Assembly: GCF_020520425.1 (NCBI RefSeq)
Contig: NC_079488.1
Coordinates: 1,775,747-1,839,746, forward strand
Source of the DNA: Spinacia oleracea
Taxonomy: Eukaryota > Streptophyta > Magnoliopsida > Caryophyllales > Amaranthaceae
DNA: 64,000 nt
Reading direction: 5' to 3'
The position numbers and the translations under genes are program-made. This document shows, piece after piece, positions 1-11,961 of this stretch. Each line of letters opens with the position of its first letter. Position 1 is the first letter of the stretch. The notes below the pieces were generated by a model. The model searched no databases and was not told the origin of the DNA. It saw nothing but the letters and a program-made list of their open reading frames with translations.

Positions 1-154
1 TGTTCTTGTTCGGTTCGGGCGCAGCTAGGGAAGGCACGCAACAAAGAGTATGCATCTAAACTATGCTATATGATTATGTGTAAATAATATGTATTCCTGG
101 CTAAATGGTTTTTCCGCATGATTTATGAATTGTCATATGTATCATAACCTCACA
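1..154 (+). repeat. 3' end of the 5' LTR of element A
   Basis: This matches 8968-9121 with about two differences and ends in ATAACCTCACA, directly before the primer-binding site. The rest of this LTR lies left of the window. Confidence 0.9.
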
Positions 155-169
155 GTGGTATCACGAGCC
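155..169 (+). other. Primer-binding site of element A
   Basis: GTGGTATCACGAGCC follows the LTR end directly. It resembles the complement of the 3' end of plant initiator-methionine tRNA (normally TGGTATCAGAGC), with one extra C. This is the usual primer of Copia elements. Confidence 0.75.
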
Positions 170-2900
170 TCTTATTATTTTCATAATCTAAATTGCATGA
201 ACATGGTTAAATATTACAAATTTGCAAGAATTAAAAGGGGTGATTAATTTTCGTAATTGTTAATTAATTGCAAATTGCGTTTATTTAATTATACGTACGC
301 AGTTTTTCGGCAGTTTCTTCGTTACTCATCCAAATCGAGTTATTTTTGTGTCAATTCCGCATGTAAAAGGCATTCTAAAATTTTGACAAAATTAGTATTT
401 TTCTGCCGAACCCATAATTCTCAAATTCGAAGCCTAACTATGACTTTTCGAAGGTTTTAGTTTTTCGAATGCAAAATTTCGTAAATTTAAGATGTTAAAT
501 TAAATATTTGCGATTCTTGTTGATAAATCTTGAATTTTTGATTGACCTACTGTATATGTTTAACAAGTTTGAATGCCTAGCCTTGTTAATTATGCAATCT
601 AATTTGTAATTATGATTAATTTGTTGAAAATTAGAATAATTTAGAATTAATTTGATTTTCATAATTAATTATAATTTAATTAGATACCTATGATTAAAAA
701 CCACCATAAAAATTGTAAATTTATGATAAATTTTAAATTTTTATGACCTAGGCTTGAATCCATGATAATCGGAAATCAATTGAATAATAAATTTTTGATT
801 TTTCGCCCTAAAATTATGAAATTAATATTATTTATTAATTTGTCATTAATTTTAAATTTAAATTTTCAAATTTTATGCGATTCGTTCATATAACTTGCAC
901 GCACAAAGCAATGGACGCTACGTGTTACCCTTAAGGGGTGTTGTATAGTGCGGGCATGTGACGACGAGCAAGGGAGCTCGTCGCCCATGCGGCACGAATG
1001 CAATGAGCAAGGCCATGGTGCACGAGCACAAGGCAGCAGCCCTGCCTTGTGTCGTGGGCTATGAGCAATGGACGAATGAGCATGGGCGAAGGCAAGGCAC
1101 GGCAGTCGCGTGTGGGCAGCAAGCGAGCTGCGCCACAACGCGCACTGCCTCGCACAAGCGCGCGCAGCGAGCGCAAGCTCGCGTGCCACGAGTGCTGCGC
1201 CCAGCGTCGATGCCTCGCGCAGCGAGTGCTGGCGAGCGCGCGCAGCGAGCGCTGGCTCACATCAAGCGAGCGCTGGCGAGCGCGCACAGCGAGCGCGCAC
1301 AGCGAGCGCGCACAGCGAGCCCTGGCTCGCATGCAGCAAGCGCTGGCGAGCGAATGCAGCGAGCGATGGCTCGCGTGCATCGAGCGCTGGCGCCGCGCAG
1401 CGAGCACCAGCTCGCGCGATGGCTTGCGAAGGGTAGAAGCAGCAGCTATGCGACGCAGCGCATGGGCTGCGCGCACATGGCCAGCGATGGCTGTGTGCGT
1501 GTGGCCCATGGGCGTGCGATGCGTAGGGTGTTTGCGTTGCGATTAGATCGTTTTGAATGTTTAATTTAAAATTTTCAGTTTACGTAATTTTAATTAATTT
1601 TAAAATTAATAATTTAAATTATTTTCTTGGATTTTAATTTTGAATATTGTAATTATAATAAATTTTATTTATTCTAATTATTTTACTAAAATTAAAATCA
1701 TGAATTAATTTAAATACGACTGAAATTAAATTAAACTTTTTGGATTCAATTATAAATTTATATGAGCTTTAAATTTTAATTAAATTTGTATGTTTCCGGT
1801 TAGACTAGAAATACATTTTTATGTTTAAAATTAGTAAAGCATATGAATTTATTGGTTTAAGTGGGAGCCCTTTTAGTCATAAACTCTTGATTAGGTCTAC
1901 AAATCCTTAAGGTTAAAACAACTTGATTAGAATTAATAAGGACTGAATAATTGGTAGATTATTGGTGCCCTTGATTAATTGCTGCAAATGTTTACGTGAT
2001 GCATAATGTGTTTTACTAACCAGCTATGTGGGCCATTCATGATAATGAATGGGTGAATGGTATATATTGTATATGTACTGTTTTGCAGGTTATGAGGTGA
2101 CTAGTATGGCCCAAATAGGATAGAAAATATGGTCTGCGTACTATTAATTTGAATGTAATTGGTCTAAAGTACCAAAGTTGTTTTTCAATTCAAATATGGT
2201 CTGCGTACCATCAAATAGTTGTAATTAGTTTTAATTGTAGCTTATCCTATTTGAAGAAAATGGTGCCTCCCACGTAGATTTTCAAGACGGACTTTGAAGT
2301 TAAAGCTTCAAGATGAAGTCGGGCCATACTAGATCACATTTATCTTATGCATGTTTTAAGTTATTTATTGCTTTTAAATATGTCTTAAAATGCATGAGAT
2401 CAAAATCTTGATTATGTTGCATGATTAAGGATTTTAGTTCACTTAAAATCTAACCAACATAGTAAGAGCCTTAAGTTCCAAACTTAAAAATTGAGTTAAA
2501 AGGTGCCATGCCAAAATATACACTTGCTTGAATATCCTTTACATCAATCTAGTAATAGTTTTCGCTCAGCGAGGTGTTACTTATTGGTCCTAAAGGGGCA
2601 AGGTACACAAATAATTGTGAGTACATGTTAGTTTTGGTGAAACTCAACGATATAAGTAAGGAGTCCTTTTATGTCGTGGCAAAATCGATAGGTTTACCTA
2701 ATAAGTTCTTAGACGTGCCTATCAACCAAGAGTAGTTTCTAGACTATTAGCAAAAGGCTTTTGCTTACCAAAAATGTTTTAGAATTGAGTCGACAAACTG
2801 TGCTTAATTCTTCAATGGTTTTAGGGTCTTGGAATCATTTTATTCACACCTGCCGGAACACATAATTCGAATAAAATGCTAATGACTTGTTTAAATTGCA
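170..2900 (+). other. Long untranslated leader of element A
   Basis: About 2.7 kb between the primer-binding site and the place where gag should start. Blocks at 1860-2900 are almost identical to the reverse complement of 41700-42720 in element E, while similarity breaks down soon after. It contains the GC-rich array at 905-1550 and a repeated GGTCTGCGTAC motif near 2130-2210. No credible coding sequence; long frames inside the GC-rich part come from stop-poor composition. Confidence 0.75.
905..1550 (+). repeat. GC- and CpG-rich degenerate tandem array in the leader of A
   Basis: A sharp island of GC-rich sequence inside AT-rich DNA, built from degenerate units around GCGCAGCGAGCGCTGGCTCG with many copies between 1150 and 1430. 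The counterpart in element E (43015-43690) has a differently expanded array. Open frames on both strands lack any domain and are not annotated. Confidence 0.8.
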
Positions 2901-3099
2901 TGATTGCTTTAATTTTCAAGTTATTACTCATGATAAATGTTTAGACTTTGCATGCTTCAATGTATGTTTTAATTATTGTTTATAATTAAATATCTTGCAC
3001 TGCAATAAATCCTTTTAGAAAGGTAACAGTAAATTTCCTCGATTGGTAGTGAATCCAAGAACGATTCACGGAAATGAGAGAAAATGAGCAATTTAAAAT

Positions 3100-6000
3100 G
3101 TACGTTTCTTATAGCGACTTTTATGGTTGTTTTCGAGTATCAAAATCGAATGGCAAACCAATTGGTGCTTGTGAATTCAAAATATACTGTAGTTTTGAGA
3201 TCATAAAGCATTGAGCTTAAACGCTCAGCTTTACCAATGGTTAACAACCTAAACATCTTTGTCCATTTAATTCTCGAATGAGTCTAGTCCCTAGACATTC
3301 GAATAGATCGATGCTTAGAGAACTTTAGAAGCTTCTGATAAGATCATCTAGTTGAAGCAAAATATTCAACATAAATTAAAATGGTAAAGAACCTTGTTGG
3401 TGACATCAGACATGTCTAACAAAGTATAAAAGTCAACACTAAAGAATTCAATTCTTAAGACTATAAGAAAGGGTACAAGAAATAGGAAAACAAAGGAACA
3501 TATGAAAGGAATTTACGATTCCGTTTCTACCTATAAGTTTATGTTTAAAGAGAAGTGACCTAGCAATCAAACTTCCTTGGTATCATATACCGCTTGAGGT
3601 TCTTACTTCGGTGATAACTCAAACAATGGAAGCTAGGATACACTAATGACCTACAAGTGGGAAATGAAGCATGGCAATGCTTCATTAGTTGTAGGGTCAT
3701 CTAGTTTGTTTTAAGTCCTTTCAAAGGCTGGAACTTAATGGCTATTTTGTTCCATAATCAACATACCTAAATTTCTGTTTTCAAACACAGAAAGACTCAC
3801 ATTCAAGAAAAACAAAAACAATGTTTGTTTGTTTATTTGAATGAAATGGTCAATTACAGGTTGAGTCAATATGCTTGATTAAAACAAACAACTCTTTAAA
3901 GAACTTTACTAGGTTCAAATCAACCCCTTGATTTGAGTTCCACTAATCTTTGGCATTGTTGCTTAGACCATATCAACAAGTTAACATTCAAAAGCTCTAT
4001 TTTGATGGACTTTTGAAAGTTGATTGATTTCTAGATCATTTTAAGACAACTAGTCTTACTTGTTGAAAGTAACAAAAGATATGAACTATTGTTAGAACGC
4101 CTAGACAATAGAGTTCAAAGCTAAAGAAAGGTTTTATGACTTTATTATTTCACACAGATTTGAGTGAATATAGGTTTATTTACTCAATGTGATATAAGTT
4201 TGAATCTGTTTGGCTAGTTCAAAGATTCAGAAGTATAAATCCCACTTGGTAAGAAATCATAAAGATCTAGGTTAGATCATGTAGATGATTACTTAAATCA
4301 AGAATGATCATCAATGATTGTGTAGTAAAATTCACAATCTAGCTCCATAAGATATGGCATATCTAAGTTGGAATTATCGAAGTCGATTAGTACTTGATTC
4401 GATCAATGATGGATCATAAAGACTTTTCCTTTAATTTCTAAAACAAAATGCTCAACTACCACCAAACTAAACTAAATTCGTCAAAGCTATAGAAAAGAAA
4501 TTTCAGAATATCTTTTCGATAAAATATATCTAGAGAGTTGCTAAACTCAGTGGGAGCTTAGTGTTTGTTATTCAACAAACTAAGGCCCAAGTATAGATAT
4601 ATGTTTCATTGTGATTTATTCAAATGAGACACAAGGGTATTGTTTCTACCACGAATTTTTGAGAACATAATGTTTGTTTGCTCGAAATAATGTCCTTTTG
4701 GAGATTCGTTTCCAAAATGACAAGTGGGAGAAAATAGACCTCGAAAGTCTTCGAGGCGAACAACAAACATAAACGGACATTCCGGAGGCTTTTCGAAGTG
4801 CTTCAGAAAATCCGAACTTATTCTTTAAGGACTTTAGAAGTGGCTTTAAAGAATAGACATCTCTTAGAAGACTTTACAAGTGCTTCAAGGAGAACAGAAT
4901 ATTCAAAGGACTTTCAAGTGGCTATTGATATTCTATTGTTTGATGTTCTATACCTTAGTAGGCATAGAGTTCAAGTCACTGAAACTATGAGATTCTTCTA
5001 TTAAATAGTGAAGAAACATGGAGTTCAGGTCACTGAAACTATGCAATTCTTCTATTAGATAGAAAAGAAACCTACAACTTGCAGTCAAACTATTAGAAAT
5101 GACTTGTAAGAAAGCTATGACGAAACCCAGATTCCCTAAAATGGTTAGAGGCCATATATAGACTCAAATGTTTTAAATGGTTAGAGGCCATAAAACATAC
5201 TAAATGTTTTGATGACAAAATTGAAATTTTGTTGATTTGCAAGAATAGTTTCACACCTATTGGTTGCAAGTTTGTTTTAAGGATAAAAACCATCAAACAT
5301 GGAATTGTGTTCACACACAAAGCTAGATTAGTTGCTAAAGGTTACAAGCAAATTCACAGCATGGATTGTATTGAAACCTCATGCAAAATCGTAATGCTTA
5401 AGTCTATAATTCAAGCAATGATTGCATATTGGTACATATGGCAATTGGATGACAAAACGTATTCCTCAATCAAATGTTGGAATATAATATGTACATGGTA
5501 TGTCATAGAATTTGTGGATCCAAATAAATGCTTGAAAAGGAAAGCTAGCTTATAAAATCTAAGTACAGATTTAAGCAAGCAATTGGGAATTGGAACTGTA
5601 TTTTAAGTGAAGCTAATAAGCATTTTAGTTTCATAAAATATACATGATTCTTATAGAAGTATAAGAAGTTCAGTGGGAGTACATAAAACTTAATTGGTCC
5701 TATGTGTATCACACACATATCTCTCTATTGTGAAATAACATTCAAATGCTAAATACTTAGATTTGAGATTATTCATCAATGATGGACCAAGGCGAAACTT
5801 AGTACATACTGGGTACTAAGATCTATTTACAAAGATCTTATAATATTGTTTTGGATTAAGTAATGACATTTACTAAATCAAACACGAAATACTCCATTGG
5901 AGATATTCGACCCATGTGAATAAATCTAAGTAAAAGAATGTTTGAACTATGTATAAGCATTTACTAAGTTAAAACATCAAAGGATCTAAGTGAGATTCTT

Positions 6001-6900
6001 AACCTATATTATATGTCAAAGAATTTAGCTGGATTCAGTATCTACTGAAATTGAATGAGCTAAAGTTACATGAATAGAATTCAATTAGGAATTATTCTGC
6101 AAAAGAATTTATCATGTATGATATAATATGAGGATCGCCAAAGATGTATCGTATGACTTTAGGCATGACAAACATATACCAATCTCTATTGATCTAAGTG
6201 AAGATCAACTAGATTGAGATCAAGAACACTTATGGTACTTGAAAAGGTACATAGGAATAGTTCTTGATTCAAGGAAATAAAGATATGCTAAATATTGATG
6301 CTACACGCATAAACACTGGCAAAGGATCAAGCAAGACCCTTTGGAGTTAACCATTGACAAGGACGAGTTAAAGAGCATCGTGTTTCGAAATGGCAACATG
6401 GATTGGAGACCATGAGTTGTTGCGTGGGAAATTAAAATATTAATTTCTATGTTCTAAGATACAGCTGGAAAGTATTCCACATATCTGTGAACTGCTTGGA
6501 TAAGTAATTCCAAACAAAGCATCACTAGCAACCTAAACAGTTGAAGTAAAAGTACTTATTGCCTAAGAAGCAATAAAACAGAGTTGTTTATATTAATGAG
6601 TTCTTCATTGAACTTTGGTGGATCACGTGTCTGCTAACTTGATGGCTCTTCATTGCAAAATGCGTAGAACCACTATCGAAGTAAGGAAGACTAGATCACA
6701 TAATAAACAAACTCAAAAGATCTTATCATCCTATCTCGAATATCATTCGATGAAAAAGATATTAAGATTGGCAAAGCATGATAACTAAACCTATGCAACA
6801 AGTGAGAAAGCAACACTCACATTGTAGCACTGGAAATCAAGCATAGCTTTGAATTCCATGAAATGTTTTAAAGATGGGTTCGAGGCCCATGGTTGTAAAA
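3100..6900 (+). pseudogene. Decayed Copia gag-pol of element A
   Basis: Weak but collinear traces of the Copia pol order can be read by comparison with element E. A protease-downstream stretch lies near 3640-3700 (GTGGGAAATG), the pre-integrase LWHC-like stretch near 3950, reverse transcriptase with ARLVAKGYKQ at about 5320-5350 followed by a QLDDKT relic of the RT core, and an RNase H tail near 6640-6780. Frames are broken by many stops and shifts. The longest readable piece is 5229-5555 (108 codons). The order and spacing fit a dead pol, and no protein is expected. Confidence 0.65.
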
Positions 6901-7708
6901 CATTGGGGTTGAACATTTATCATATATGAAATGAATTTTCATATTCCATTTAATCTTGGTTTAGTATTAAATGATGAGTCCCTTCAATTTGACGATATAT
7001 TCAAGATAGACTGTCAGGACCAGTCCTGTGACTAAGAAATGTCTATCAAGTGAACTTGAATGTCAAAGGTTGAAAATGGTCCCTAGTCGGAGTTTTCTAT
7101 AAAACTGGACGCATAGAAAACGTTAGACGATTAGAATGCAAGATGACTAGTAGTTCTGTTTCTTGAACTATGTGGACATGGCAATGTCATAATCATTTGC
7201 ATAGATACTTACTTTGGGAAGACTAGTATCGGACAAGACCTATGAAACTTTACTGTAAGAGATGAAAATCTGTCATAAGTAAATTTCATTAAAATTATTA
7301 GACACTAAATCCTCAATACCTGAGTGATTTGAGATTACTTGTTTGAGAACTGGTTGCTTTGACGTTGACCAACCGTCGCACCGTAAAAGGAGGCTATAAA
7401 GGCAATGCTCAGGTAATCACCTATCAAACGAAGTCTAATCTCAAGATCGCAAGATTGGGATTGTCCTCCCATAAATCGGGATGAGATGCTTAAAAGTTGT
7501 ACAAGGCCACTCGGAGAGCTAGAAACTGTGAAATGCATGGCCGTGCTCGGATGAATCATAGGCTATGATTATCTGTTTATTTGATCAGTTGAACTCTGAA
7601 ACCGAGGAACACCTCTGGACATAATAAGGATGACAACTCTTACCTTATGTTCAAGAGCAAGCATCGAGCGACAAAGGAATTAGGAAATGCACACTTGTCC
7701 CTAAGGAC

Positions 7709-7719
7709 AAGTGGGAGAC
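7709..7719 (+). other. Polypurine tract of element A
   Basis: AAGTGGGAGAC sits directly before the TGAAGG start of the 3' LTR. The same tract is found next to the 3' LTR of element E (reverse complement at 36752-36762). Confidence 0.8.
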
Positions 7720-8049
7720 TGAAGGAAATAATGCCCTTGGTCCAAGTATGCATTCAATGTTAAGTATAATAAATGCGGTTCAGTATTAATTAACAAGTTA
7801 ATAATTCAGTGAGATCAAGTGAGCTGAATGCCTAGCTAGAGGCCACTTCAGTTCAAGTGGAATTAATGATATTAATCCACAGCTTACTCTTGACTGAACC
7901 CGTAGGGTCACACAAATAGTACGTAAATGGATCAAGTATTTAATGGCATTAAATACTCCATCTATGGATATTCGGAATCGACGGATCTTGGTTTCAGTGG
8001 GAGCTAAGATCGTCATAGGCAAGAAATGAGTACTCCAGAAATGATGATA

Positions 8050-8345
8050 TTGCCGGAAACAGAAATATGGATCGTATCGGAAATATAAATATTATCCAAG
8101 TCGTAGATGTTGCCGGAAACGGAAACATGGTACGTATCGGAAAATATTATCGGAAATGGAAATATTGCCGGAATCGGAAATATTGCCGGAAACGGAAATA
8201 TTGTCTGAATCGGAAATATTATCGGAATCGGAAAATAATTCCGGAAACGGAAATATTAAATATTTGTTCGAAACGGAAATTAATTCCGGAATCGGAAATG
8301 TTAAATATTGTTCGTATCGGAAATGAATTCCGGAATCGGAAAATT
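8050..8345 (+). repeat. Minisatellite of CGGAAATATT-type units inside the LTR
   Basis: Repeated words of the form CCGGAATCGGAAATATTG or CCGGAAACGGAAATATT occur head to tail with small changes. The same array, with different unit numbers, lies in all LTR copies of this family (34260-34500, 36120-36430, 45215-45520). It lies between the start of the LTR and its TATA box. Confidence 0.85.
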
Positions 8346-8759
8346 AATCGGAAGCGCGTCGTACGAATTAGCATCGGACGAGCTTGCTAGACGAAGGCCC
8401 AGCACGAAGCCAGGCCCACGTCCAGCAAGAGAAACGCGCGCCACAACACGCCAGCCCAAGGCTGCGCCAGGCCCACCGCAAGGCAGGCCCAGCGCGCGCC
8501 CAAGGCTGCGGCAGTCGTGGGCTTCGTGGCAATTGGGCTGCGTTGCTCGGGCTGTGCGCGCGCGCGCATGGCGCCCCTCGTGGGCTGCTGTGCGTGCGTG
8601 TGTGTTTGTGTTCACATACGAAACCTAAAGCGTATAGGATTCGTTTAATGATTAAATTCCTAATCCTAAAAGATAAATTAATTAAATAAGAGTTCCACTA
8701 GGATTCTAATTTAATTAATTCGTATCCTAGTAGGATTCCAATTCTCTTTCCATACCCCT

Positions 8760-8767
8760 ATAAATAT
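8760..8767 (+). promoter_or_regulatory. TATA box of the LTR promoter
   Basis: TATAAATA in CCCCTATAAATATGTGG is the only good TATA box in this LTR. It is kept in the other LTR copies (inverted near 44790 and 35700). It should set the start of the retrotransposon transcript. Confidence 0.6.
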
Positions 8768-9121
8768 GTGGCCTGGGTTCACAATTTATAACGAGTTTTC
8801 AAGTATTCAAAGTGAGTTTTTGAGAGAAAAATTCAGTCACATATCTTGCCTAAAAGTGCCGAAAATTATTAGTACCTTAAGGGCGATTCTAGTTGGTCAA
8901 TCTTAAGGCGGATCCGGACGTGCTGTGGACTATCTACGGAGGGACGACACTTGGAGTCCTAAAGACTTGTTCTTGTTCGGTTCGGGTGCAGCTAGGGAAG
9001 GCACGCAACAAAGAGTATGCATCTAAACTATGTTATATGATTATGTGTAAATAATATGTATTCCTGGCTAAATGGTTTTTCCGCATGATTTATGAATTGT
9101 CATATGTATCATAACCTCACA

Positions 9122-10680
9122 GAAATTGCATTCAAAGGCCGAGAGAATTAATAAACTTCAAGAGAATTTCATCAGCGTGGCTAGGGACTGTCTGGAGCCA
9201 TTGGGAGTGACTATGCAGGAAAACATTCCCTCTTCTTCTTGATTGTATAACAGAGAGTCCCTCACCAAATTAACAATATAATTGATAATTGCTACGCAAG
9301 AACAATAATATGAGAGCTCAAAAATCGAGCTTAAAATTACAAACTTGCATCCGTGTTTGATGTTTCAACAGCGTTAGTCAGTTGTAGAGTATTGGGGTGC
9401 AGGATCTGACTGAATACCTCGGGAGCCTACATGATAAAAGAAAGTACAGGTCATACAACAAAAATTTACTTTTTTCAAGCACAAGAAAGTACAGGTCATA
9501 CAACAAAAATATACGCTTGCTAATGCACAACTTTGACAATCAATATCTTTAATTATATATTTTACCAGCAACAACTGGAGTTTGAAACCAAGCGATCAGC
9601 AACTTAAAACAGCAATAATTTTCCGAAAACAAGAAATGTGATAGCATGTTGATCCAAACTTCTTTTACAAACTATCTAGCAAAACAAAAATTACAACATT
9701 ATTTATTTAGTTTCATATTGCTTCTTGTTTATAATCCTTTTCAAAATTCTGAACCAAAACTATTCAATGTACTTGAAAAATTAAACAGACAGCTGAATCC
9801 ATAAAATACTTTGAGTGAGAGGACTTACAAATCCAATCATCCTGTGAAGCCAAACCTTGTATAAAAAGCTGAAGTTATTTTCCCACCATTTCATGTAATG
9901 CAGCTCAAGATGATCGTAGTCATCCATAAATCTCGCTCAACATTCCACATGATCACGTCTGGATCAGGCTGTTTTTGCAAACCTCTGGTGCATCAAGAGA
10001 AATTTGTATCATAAAAGTTAATAATGTGCAATATGATAAGCTATTTTATCGGCCTTTTTCTTTGATCCACTCACTTTCGTACTCCTCAACAGAAATCTTC
10101 TTTGAATATAAAGATCCAAGCATGAAAAGTAACAATTTTCAGAGAAGTTTTAAAACAATTTAAATTCTCGTCATTTCGGAATCAAAATCTTGTTCAGAAA
10201 TTGATTTCAAGGTTTTACTTTCCAGAACCGAGATCAAGCTCAAACGTTACTATAGCAGAGGCCGAATAAAGAAACAAAAGACTAAGAGAATAATGAATAT
10301 AGATTCTACCGTATGAGTAGTATCTTCTAATCTGAGGCCAACCTCCTTTTGCTCTCAATTCTCAAGACAAAATTTTATTGTATATTGTTACATCAGTAAC
10401 AATATATTGATTAAGTCATTGTATATTGTTACATCAGTAAATAACAATCCATTAATAAAAGCTGACCAGAGTTGGTATTAAAGTGCAGATACGTTTTATA
10501 TTTGGCTGATTTTTGTAATTTGGCATTATTGAAACATCCTGATCCTCTTCTCTTTTTTTTTTTGAAGAAACCCATAAGACAGGGACTATATTGCAAGATC
10601 AGAAGCAGCTACATCAAGAATACTACTCGGGAATTCGTCCACCCACAATCGTTGCCCAATCTCCCAAGGTTGAAGATGGG
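9122..10680. other. Unassigned AT-rich region between element A and the LINE piece
   Basis: No complete gene found. A plus-strand stretch of 39 open codons at 9123-9241 has coding-like composition but no family I recognise. A direct repeat occurs at 10379-10400 and 10419-10440 (TTGTATATTGTTACATCAGTAA). A T-run at about 10553 is the only other mark. The region may be the inside of the CACTA element that ends at 13171; that is inference. Confidence 0.4.
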
Positions 10681-11961
10681 CTAGGTTATGGGCCACCTTA
10701 TTCCCACTACAACCGAGGCGGCGTTTCTGAGTACTAGATCACCGACTTTTAGGGGTCTGGCGTTGACTCTTCGGTTGTAATGCTTGTTGACCCTCTGCAA
10801 ATAGGCTGCGTTGAGTGTCCTTGCATCGTTCCGAGCTTCGTCCAGTAGATCTAGAGCTTCGGATAGAAGTTGATTGTTGCTTTCTCCTTGGAGCCCATCA
10901 TACCTGTTGTATGCCTGGATCCTCAGGCTTTCTGTTCCGATTTCCACAGGAATTACAGCTTCGGATCCGTATACAAGGTGGAACGGTGTTTGTCCGGTAG
11001 CTTCTTTTTCAGTGGTCCGAAGGGACCATAGCGTTCCGGGTAGCTCTTCTAACCATTTATTTTTGTCATCCTCGACTCTTTTCTTGAGTGCGTTGAGGAT
11101 GAGTTTGTTAGCAGCTTCGGCTTGCCCGTTGCTTTGTGGGTGACAGACTGCCGAGTATGCTAGGTGTATGCCGAACTGTTTGCACCACTTTTGCAACGGG
11201 GTGTTGTCGAACTGTTTCCCGTGGTCGAAGACCATCAGTCTTGGTATGCCGAACCTTGTGATGATGTTCTGCCATATGAACTTGCGGACCTGAGGTTCGG
11301 TGATGGAGGAGACAGCTTCGGCTTCGATCCATTTTCTAAAATAGTCGACTCCTACAATCAACCACTTCTTCTGGTTCGTCGCTGAGGGGAAGGGACCAAT
11401 GATGTCTAACCCCCACTGTGCGAATGGTAAGGGATACAGTGTTGATTGTAGGGTTTGAGCTGGTTAACAAAAGACCAATTAACATCAACAAAACTAGAAC
11501 ATAAATCAGAGATATCATCTAAAATAAATAAAAAACTGCTGCTTCCTTTTGTGCCACCTTGCAAAGCTTGGATAACCAGTAGCGCATCACTCTCGATCAC
11601 AATACGCTCGTAGCCCAGCTCCTTCCCTACCATCATCCCCCAATAAATTGCCTTTGCCTCAGCCACACTTGTCTCCCATCCTTCCACGAACTGGTACGAA
11701 GCACAAGCTACTACTTTACCCATATTATCTCGAACAACTACTCCAATACCTGAACCTGCATCCCCTAACAAGCCTGCATCCACATTCACTTTCAGCCATC
11801 CTTCCTTGGCACTCTCCACGTAATTGGGTTAGCTAACCCCCACCCCTTTCGAGCCTGCCTCCTCCCTACCCAACATCTCTCGCACTTCCTCACTTATCTT
11901 GCTCGCATCCTCTGTTTCTAAGCATGCTAGTGTCTCAGTTGTAAATTGACTTGATGATCTA
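10681..11961 (-). pseudogene. LINE-type RNase H domain, split by foreign DNA
   Basis: Read on the minus strand, 11961-11455 encodes an RNase H fold of the type at the end of plant LINE ORF2, with GWLKVNVDAG, GIGVVVRD and the ESDAL active-site region. An in-frame stop lies at about 11832. The frame then runs into gypsy integrase sequence, and LINE sequence resumes at about 10725 with GNKVAHNLAHLQPW, typical of the C-terminal RNase H helix, and ends near 10590. It is a broken fragment; no LINE reverse transcriptase is present nearby. Confidence 0.75.
10725..11450 (-). pseudogene. Ty3/gypsy integrase fragment inserted in the LINE RNase H
   Basis: The open frame (codons read from 11361 to 10681) holds a Ty3/gypsy integrase core: WGLDIIGPFP with the first Asp just upstream in another frame, then VFDHGKQF in place of the usual D-N-G second Asp region, HPQSNGQAEAANK with the catalytic Glu, and the GDLVLR C-terminal module. 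There are no LTRs, protease or reverse transcriptase. The piece starts and stops inside the domain. This is a copied or filler fragment rather than an autonomous insertion. Confidence 0.8.

Larger units (their letters stand above)
1..9121 (+). mobile_element. Copia-type LTR retrotransposon A, non-autonomous, left end outside window
   Basis: The last 154 bases of a 5' LTR open the window, and the same sequence closes a full 3' LTR at 9121. A primer-binding site follows the first LTR at 155-169, and a purine-rich tract (AAGTGGGAGAC) precedes the second LTR. The LTR and leader match the minus-strand element E at 35343-45840, so the two belong to one family. Between leader and 3' region there is no open frame longer than about 110 codons, only decayed pol. 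The two LTR ends differ at about 2 of 154 positions, so the insertion is recent although the coding region is dead. Mobilisation in trans by a relative such as E is inferred. Confidence 0.88.
7720..9121 (+). repeat. 3' LTR of element A (about 1.4 kb)
   Basis: It begins TGAAGGAAATAATGCCC and ends ATAACCTCACA (TG...CA). It contains the minisatellite of CCGGAAACGGAAATATT-type units, a GC-rich block at about 8350-8600, and a TATA box. The same LTR is found inverted at 35343-36751 and 44428-45840, and as a solo LTR (33520-34497 plus 51446-51806). Confidence 0.92.

Noticed and set aside
931..1569. Long overlapping ORFs on both strands (up to 203 codons)
   Set aside because: They lie in a GC-rich tandem array where stop codons are rare. 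The Arg/Ala/Ser-rich products have no domain, and frames in all phases are equally open.
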